Shown: piece by piece, positions 50,422 to 54,807 of the stretch
How positions within the stretch are numbered: the stretch's first letter is position 1
How the letters are laid out: each line of letters begins with the position of its first letter
Assembly (NCBI GenBank): GCA_938039145.1
Contig: CALHVG010000021.1
Span: forward strand, 1-54,807
Length of the DNA stretch: 54,807 bases
Source: an uncultured Treponema sp.
GTDB lineage: Bacteria > Spirochaetota > Spirochaetia > Treponematales > Treponemataceae
Direction of reading: 5' to 3'
Translations under genes and position numbers: made by a program
The notes under the pieces: generated by a model
The model's input: the letters and a program-made list of their open reading frames with translations, nothing else
Told to the model about the DNA's origin: nothing
Databases searched by the model: none

Positions 50422-50456
50422 AATAAACGCTGTCCTTTTTGGGCGGCGTTTATTTT
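50422..50456 (+). terminator. Terminator of the chemotaxis operon
   Basis: A 14-bp stem (50422-50435 with 50441-50454, two G-U pairs) encloses a T5 loop and is followed by a short T-rich stretch. Confidence 0.8.
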
Positions 50457-50532
50457 CGCATCAAGGCTTAAATATTCTAAACTCCTCTTGATTCCCTTGA
50501 CTATTATTCTTTTTTTTTAGAAAATTACGTTT

Positions 50533-51204
50533 ATGTTAAACGAGCCGATAAACCGCACGTTTCTTGAGACTCTGTCGGATTTTGATTTGTCTCAGATTGC
50601 GGATAAATATAGCATAGATGTGCCTGAAAAGTTGAACAGGGGCTTTTTGATAGGGGAGATTCTTGAAGCAGTTTACGAGGCGGAAAGTAATTTTGACGAT
50701 TCGGAGCTTACCGTTTCAAACGAGGAATTCGAAACTCCTAAGACGGAACTTCTTCCAAAATCTTACAATTCCACGGAAGTAAAAATCATGCTGCGGAATC
50801 CTGCATGGGCTTTTATCTATTGGAATATCAGCGAGGCAGACCAATTTTCGCTGCAGGGCGCTTTTGTAAGCGAGCTGAAACTTAGAGTCAATTCATATTC
50901 AGAGAAAGAGCAGCTGAAGCCCGACGAATATTTTGACATTCAGATTTCAAAACACGACAACGGTCAGTATGTGTTTCTTCCTGCAGGGAAAAAATATTTT
51001 CGAGTGGATCTTCTTTTTAATCTGGACGGAATCATAGATATTCTTGCTTCGTCCAATGTTCTTGAGATGCCCGAAGATTCTCTGCTTCTTTCAATGATAA
51101 AGCCGGACAGGACGGAAAATATTTCCCAAATTATGAGAATTTCGGGAATGGACGAACTTCTTTATTATCATTATCAAAATCATAGACAATCTTTTTCAGA
51201 GTGA
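50533..51204 (+). CDS. DUF4912-domain protein
   Basis: The 223-residue protein has the DUF4912 core: YNSTEVKIMLRNPAWAFIYWNISEADQF followed by strands with LKLRVNSYS and a later KYFRVDLLFNLDG. It has no signal peptide. DUF4912 proteins often occur beside GH57-type glucan enzymes, and here the GH57-like gene starts 11 bases after the stop. TTGACT (50497-50502) may be the -35; the -10 is poor and again close to the ATG. The biochemical role is not known. Confidence 0.8.
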   Translation: MLNEPINRTFLETLSDFDLSQIADKYSIDVPEKLNRGFLIGEILEAVYEAESNFDDSELTVSNEEFETPKTELLPKSYNSTEVKIMLRNPAWAFIYWNISEADQFSLQGAFVSELKLRVNSYSEKEQLKPDEYFDIQISKHDNGQYVFLPAGKKYFRVDLLFNLDGIIDILASSNVLEMPEDSLLLSMIKPDRTENISQIMRISGMDELLYYHYQNHRQSFSE

Positions 51205-51215
51205 TTGGTGGAAAT

Positions 51216-52805
51216 ATGGCGGAAAAAAAACTTGTGCTTGTCCTGAACGCTTCTTCCGAATATATAAGGCATTCAGGCGATGATGTAAAAAAATATTCTT
51301 CGGTGATGAATAAATTCTTTGAAAGCATCAACGAAACCTATCTTCCTCTTCTTGAGATGTTCGAGCGGCTGGAAGATGAATCCGTTCCGTTCAGGGTTGG
51401 GCTTGTCCTTTCGCCTGTGGTATGCACGCTTCTTGAAGATTCTGAAATTCAGAGGCAGTATTTGGAATGGGTCGAAAAAAGGATTGAATTCGGGAAACGG
51501 GAACTCGAGAATCCCGAATATTCTGCTGCGGTAAAAGAAAACGTTGTCCGCTGTATTGAGAAAAATCGAAAGTCAAAAAGCCTTTACGAAAAGTTCGGTG
51601 GAAAACTTGTAAGAAAATTCCTTGATTTCCATAAGAAGGGTTTTGTGGAACTTCTTGCGACTTGCGGAACAAATATTTTCCTTCCGCATTACAACGACAT
51701 TCCGGAGGTTGTAAACGCCCAGGTCGAGACTGGTTTTTTTGCCTACAAAGCGTTTTTTGGCGAAATTCCCGAAGGTTTTTGGCTTCCGGAACTCGGCTAC
51801 TATCCGGGAATTGAAAAAATCGTCCGTGCCTACAAATTCAACTATACGCTTCTTGATTCAAGGAGTTTTCTGTTTTCCGAGAACGAGCCGGAAAAAGGAA
51901 TATTTTCGCCTGCGAGGTTCGACAATTCTTTGGTTGCGTTCAGCCGTTACAACAAGTGCGACGAGCAGATTTTCGGGGAGGATTCGGGCTACGCAAGCAA
52001 CAAGGCCTATCTTTCGTTGGCGCGGGATGTGTGTTTTGAAGCTCCGTGCGAATCCCTTGCACCTTTCATCGAGAAGGGAGACCCGAGATATTCTTTTGGC
52101 TACAAATATTGGAACAAGGGTGATTCCATTTCTTCCGTGTACGATTTTTCCAAGGCGGAAAAATGCCTTGTTGCCGATGCGAAGGATTTTCTTTCGGACA
52201 AGGCGAATTTGTTTTCCGAGGCGGAAAAGTGCCTTCCGTCGGAACCTGTCCTTTCGCTTGTGGTTACGCTGGAACTTGGGGAACTCAAAAAAAAGTGGGC
52301 GGAAGGGCTTTTGTGGGTCGAAAATCTTTTTAAGTCTGCGGAAGAATACGGAATTTCGTTTGCCAATGCAAAATCCCTGATTGACAAACAGTACAGTCTG
52401 CAAAGAATCCATCCGTATTACGGCTCTTCAAGCGACCTTGGCTATGGCGAAAATCTTCTTTCAAGCAAGAACAACTGGATGATGAGGTACGTTCGAAAGG
52501 CGAGCGAAAGAATGGTAGACCTTTCGGAGCGTTTTCCTGACGACACGGGGCTAAAAGCTCGCCTTCTGAATCTCGGTTCTATAGAACTGATGATGGCGCA
52601 GTCGTCGGGCTGGGCAAGAATGATAGACGATGATGATGAGCCTGAATATGCGGAGATGCGGTTCAAGCGGAGCATAAATGATTTTACTGCCGTTTTCGAC
52701 GCTCTCGGTTCAAAAACCGTAAGCACGGAATGGCTTACAAAACTTGAAAATGAACATCAGATTTTTCCGTGGATGAACTATAAAATTTTCAACCATAAAA
52801 CATGA
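51216..52805 (+). CDS. GH57/DUF1957-type glycoside-hydrolase-like protein with altered catalytic motifs
   Basis: The 529-residue protein has the fold signature of GH57 glucan-branching enzymes: LVLNASSEYIRH at the N-terminus, FRVGLVLSPVVCTLL, FWLPELGYYPG with the nucleophile-type Glu192, FGYKYWNKGD, and a C-terminal helical DUF1957-like part with NNWMMRYVRKASERM. The N-terminal motif, normally LHAHLPYVRHPE, has lost its His. The block that normally reads DTELFGHWW reads T351-LELGELKKKW, so the acid/base Asp seems missing. It is therefore probably impaired or inactive as a branching enzyme and may bind glucan. ATG 51216 is preferred to 51201 because GGTGG lies just before it. Confidence 0.75.
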   Translation: MAEKKLVLVLNASSEYIRHSGDDVKKYSSVMNKFFESINETYLPLLEMFERLEDESVPFRVGLVLSPVVCTLLEDSEIQRQYLEWVEKRIEFGKRELENPEYSAAVKENVVRCIEKNRKSKSLYEKFGGKLVRKFLDFHKKGFVELLATCGTNIFLPHYNDIPEVVNAQVETGFFAYKAFFGEIPEGFWLPELGYYPGIEKIVRAYKFNYTLLDSRSFLFSENEPEKGIFSPARFDNSLVAFSRYNKCDEQIFGEDSGYASNKAYLSLARDVCFEAPCESLAPFIEKGDPRYSFGYKYWNKGDSISSVYDFSKAEKCLVADAKDFLSDKANLFSEAEKCLPSEPVLSLVVTLELGELKKKWAEGLLWVENLFKSAEEYGISFANAKSLIDKQYSLQRIHPYYGSSSDLGYGENLLSSKNNWMMRYVRKASERMVDLSERFPDDTGLKARLLNLGSIELMMAQSSGWARMIDDDDEPEYAEMRFKRSINDFTAVFDALGSKTVSTEWLTKLENEHQIFPWMNYKIFNHKT

Positions 52806-52839
52806 TTCGATTTTTTTAGATTTTAGAAAATCATGTTTT
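52797..52839 (+). terminator. Terminator after the GH57-like gene
   Basis: AAAACATGATT (52797-52807) and AATCATGTTTT (52829-52839) form an 11-bp stem overlapping the stop codon, followed by a T-rich run. Confidence 0.65.
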
Positions 52840-52958
52840 GTTATTGAAGAAAATCGGTTATATTTAACATTGTTGAAATCAGATTTTTGTAAGCGGAATT
52901 TTCGAACTTTGCGTTTGGCTTTGGGTGCGGATTTGGAATTAATATCTTGGAGGAAAAT

Positions 52959-53279
52959 ATGACAGGTGATGAATTCGGAAAAAAAATTAAAGACGGAGTT
53001 GAAAAAATCGTGAAGTCATCGATGGATGCCTTCGGAAAAGCCGGGGAAGCCGTCCAGAATTTCAGCGACAAAAGTGTTGTTCGGATAGAAAAAAAACAGT
53101 TTGAGGCAAAGCGGGAGGAGCAATATGCAAAACTCGGAAAAATTGTTGCCGACAGCCTTGAAAATAATCCTGATGCCGCAATTGATTTTTCAAGCGGCGA
53201 GATTCAGGCGATTCGTTCAGAAATAGTTCGCATTACCCATGAAATAGAAGTAAGAAAATCCTTTCTTGAGACGGAATAG
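52959..53279 (+). CDS. Small helical protein of unknown function
   Basis: The 106-residue product is highly charged and almost all helical, with coiled-coil-like spacing (KDGVEKIVKSSMDAFGKAG; EIQAIRSEIVRITHEIEVRK). It has no signal peptide, membrane segment or cysteines. GGAGG at 52949-52953 gives ideal spacing to ATG 52959. I cannot assign a function. It lies alone between the GH57-like gene and the rRNA operon. Confidence 0.7.
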   Translation: MTGDEFGKKIKDGVEKIVKSSMDAFGKAGEAVQNFSDKSVVRIEKKQFEAKREEQYAKLGKIVADSLENNPDAAIDFSSGEIQAIRSEIVRITHEIEVRKSFLETE

Positions 53280-53712
53280 TCGCGGATTTTACTGATTTTT
53301 GTACGTATCTTTATAAGATTTTTTCTCGCTTATAAATGACTTGAAGACTTTTTCCTTGTCTTCGGCAGAGTTTTTTTTCTAATTGAGAAAAATATATGGC
53401 AAATTTTTCAGAAGTTTTTTCTAGGTATCGCCGGAACGCCGTGTCTCAAAAATATTAGGAACGGTTTCGTTATAGAATTTTGATAGACAAATATTTCCGT
53501 TTTCTGCGCAGCGTGTATTTTCAAAGATATTTTGGGCATAATAAAGTTTAATAAAATAACGGCGTTCTTGGTACGGACAATGAATAAACTATGCCACTTG
53601 CGTGTTGTAATTAATTTTCCTTCCGATTTGGACTTGTGAACGCAGAAATTCAATTTTCCGCAAAAAAATAATTAAAAAAATCCCAAAAAGATAAAAAAGG
53701 TATGAAAAGGAG

Positions 53713-53742
53713 TTGACAAGTAGAGGAGGAAGGTGATATATT
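53713..53742 (+). promoter_or_regulatory. rRNA operon promoter
   Basis: TTGACA (53713-53718) and TATATT (53737-53742) are 18 bases apart, about 130 bases before the 16S 5' end. In the leader a GGCCC/GGGCC hairpin (about 53848-53864) precedes the mature 5' end. The stretch 53280-53712 is A/T-rich and holds no gene that I can support. Confidence 0.75.
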
Positions 53743-53872
53743 CCTCATCACCGTCGCAGGAAAGCCTTGGGATGGTAAGCTGTTTGACAGCAGAGGGAAG
53801 GAAAGGAAGACAGGGGGCGGAAGCCCCTGTAATGCAGAGAAGGATCACGGCCCTTTCGGGGGCCATGAGATA

Positions 53873-54807
53873 ATCATGGAGAGTTTGATCCTGGCTCAGA
53901 ACGAACGCTGGCGGCGCGTCTTAAGCATGCAAGTCGAACGGCAAGAGAGGAGCTTGCTTCTCTCCTAGAGTGGCGGACTGGTGAGGAACACGTGGGTAAT
54001 CTACCCTTAAGATGGGGATAGCTGTTAGAAATAGCAGGTAATACCGAATACACTCGATAGTTCATAAGAAGTATTGAGGAAAGGAAGCTACGGCTTCGCT
54101 TGAGGATGAGCTTGCGTCCCATTAGCTAGTTGGTGAGGTAAAGGCCCACCAAGGCGACGATGGGTATCCGGCCTGAGAGGGTGAACGGACACATTGGGAC
54201 TGAGATACGGCCCAAACTCCTACGGGAGGCAGCAGCTAAGAATATTCCGCAATGGACGGAAGTCTGACGGAGCGACGCCGCGTGGATGAAGAAGGCTGAA
54301 AAGTTGTAAAATCCTTTTGTTGATGAAGAATAAGGGGAAGAGGGAATGCTTCTCTGATGACGGTAGTCGGCGAATAAGCCCCGGCTAATTACGTGCCAGC
54401 AGCCGCGGTAACACGTAAGGGGCGAGCGTTGTTCGGAATTATTGGGCGTAAAGGGCATGTAGGCGGTTATGTAAGCCTGATGTGAAATCCTGGGGCTTAA
54501 CCCCAGAATAGCATTGGGTACTGTGTAACTTGAATTACGGAAGGGAAACTGGAATTCCAAGTGTAGGGGTGGAATCTGTAGATATTTGGAAGAACACCGG
54601 TGGCGAAGGCGGGTTTCTGGCCGATAATTGACGCTGAGATGCGAAAGTGTGGGGATCGAACAGGATTAGATACCCTGGTAGTCCACACCGTAAACGATGT
54701 ACACTAGGTGTTGGGGCAAGAGCTTCAGTGCCAAAGCAAACGCGATAAGTGTACCGCCTGGGGAGTATGCCCGCAAGGGTGAAACTCAAAGGAATTGACG
54801 GGGGCCC
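53873..54807 (+). rRNA. rrs: 16S ribosomal RNA, 5' part
   Basis: The sequence holds the universal 16S landmarks in order: AGAGTTTGATCCTGGCTCAG at 53880, ACTCCTACGGGAGGCAGCAG, GTGCCAGCAGCCGCGGTAA, ATTAGATACCCTGGTAGTCC and AATTGACGGGGGCCC at the right edge. The window ends at about E. coli position 925, so roughly 600 bases are missing. CAGCAGCTAAGAATATTCC in the 350-region is typical of treponemes. The exact 5' end is inferred. Confidence 0.98.

Noticed and set aside
53408..53866. Small genes upstream of 16S
   Set aside because: They read through the A/T-rich rRNA control region and promoter and show no protein-like features.

Overview
The window looks like a chromosome segment of a host-associated treponeme (Spirochaetota). 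The right edge is the first ~930 bases of a 16S rRNA gene with treponeme-like signatures. The cheA-cheW/cheR-cheX-cheY operon, with a CheR-like domain fused to CheW, is the layout known from Treponema. Most genes are housekeeping or envelope genes with short Shine-Dalgarno sites; several have a -10 box only 6-10 bases before the start codon.

Layout. 1-5.7 kb: end of a J-domain protein, infA, a DksA/TraR-type zinc protein, deoD, a nucleotidyltransferase and fused aspartokinase-homoserine dehydrogenase. 5.9-9.6 kb: a membrane-anchored putative zinc metalloprotease, a small unknown protein, an MBL-fold protein and a pentapeptide-repeat protein. 9.7-16.7 kb: murI, icd, an SDR, a GRP-type sugar transporter, KDG kinase, KDPG aldolase and a TtcA-like protein. 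This block lies between two arrays of the same 23-nt tandem repeat in opposite orientation. 16.8-26.5 kb: a sugar-binding lipoprotein paired with a chemoreceptor, a small lipoprotein, a biotin-dependent carboxyltransferase, a membrane protein of unknown role, and hflC/hflK. 34.8-45.5 kb: an RND exporter with its LolA-like and beta-barrel partners, pncB, dapL interrupted by a frameshift, an HU-like/Ig protein in a field of hairpin repeats, and another beta-barrel. 45.6-53.3 kb: chemotaxis operon, a DUF4912 protein, a GH57-like protein and a small helical protein. 53.7 kb onward: rRNA promoter and 16S.

The most unusual segment is the five-gene operon at 27.7-34.1 kb, beside a tRNA-Lys gene. It encodes a TM1812-like CARF protein with no CRISPR locus in the window, a remote sigma-70/HTH-like protein, a RavA-type MoxR ATPase extended at both ends, a small protein with a HEPN-type RNxxxH motif, and a ViaA-type vWA protein carrying a second copy of that HEPN-like module. 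Codon usage differs from the flanks and a cupin gene remnant lies just after it, which suggests acquisition. I infer a ligand-sensing, transcription-coupled ATPase/RNase stress or defence system.

The second unusual theme is structured intergenic DNA. A modular four-hairpin element (stems 0-I-II-III, stems varying while order and some loops are kept) occurs directly upstream of hflC and of the RND gene, at 26.7 kb, and repeatedly around the HU-like gene. The 23-nt repeat occurs at three places; its hairpin arms change sequence together between loci while an octamer linker is conserved.
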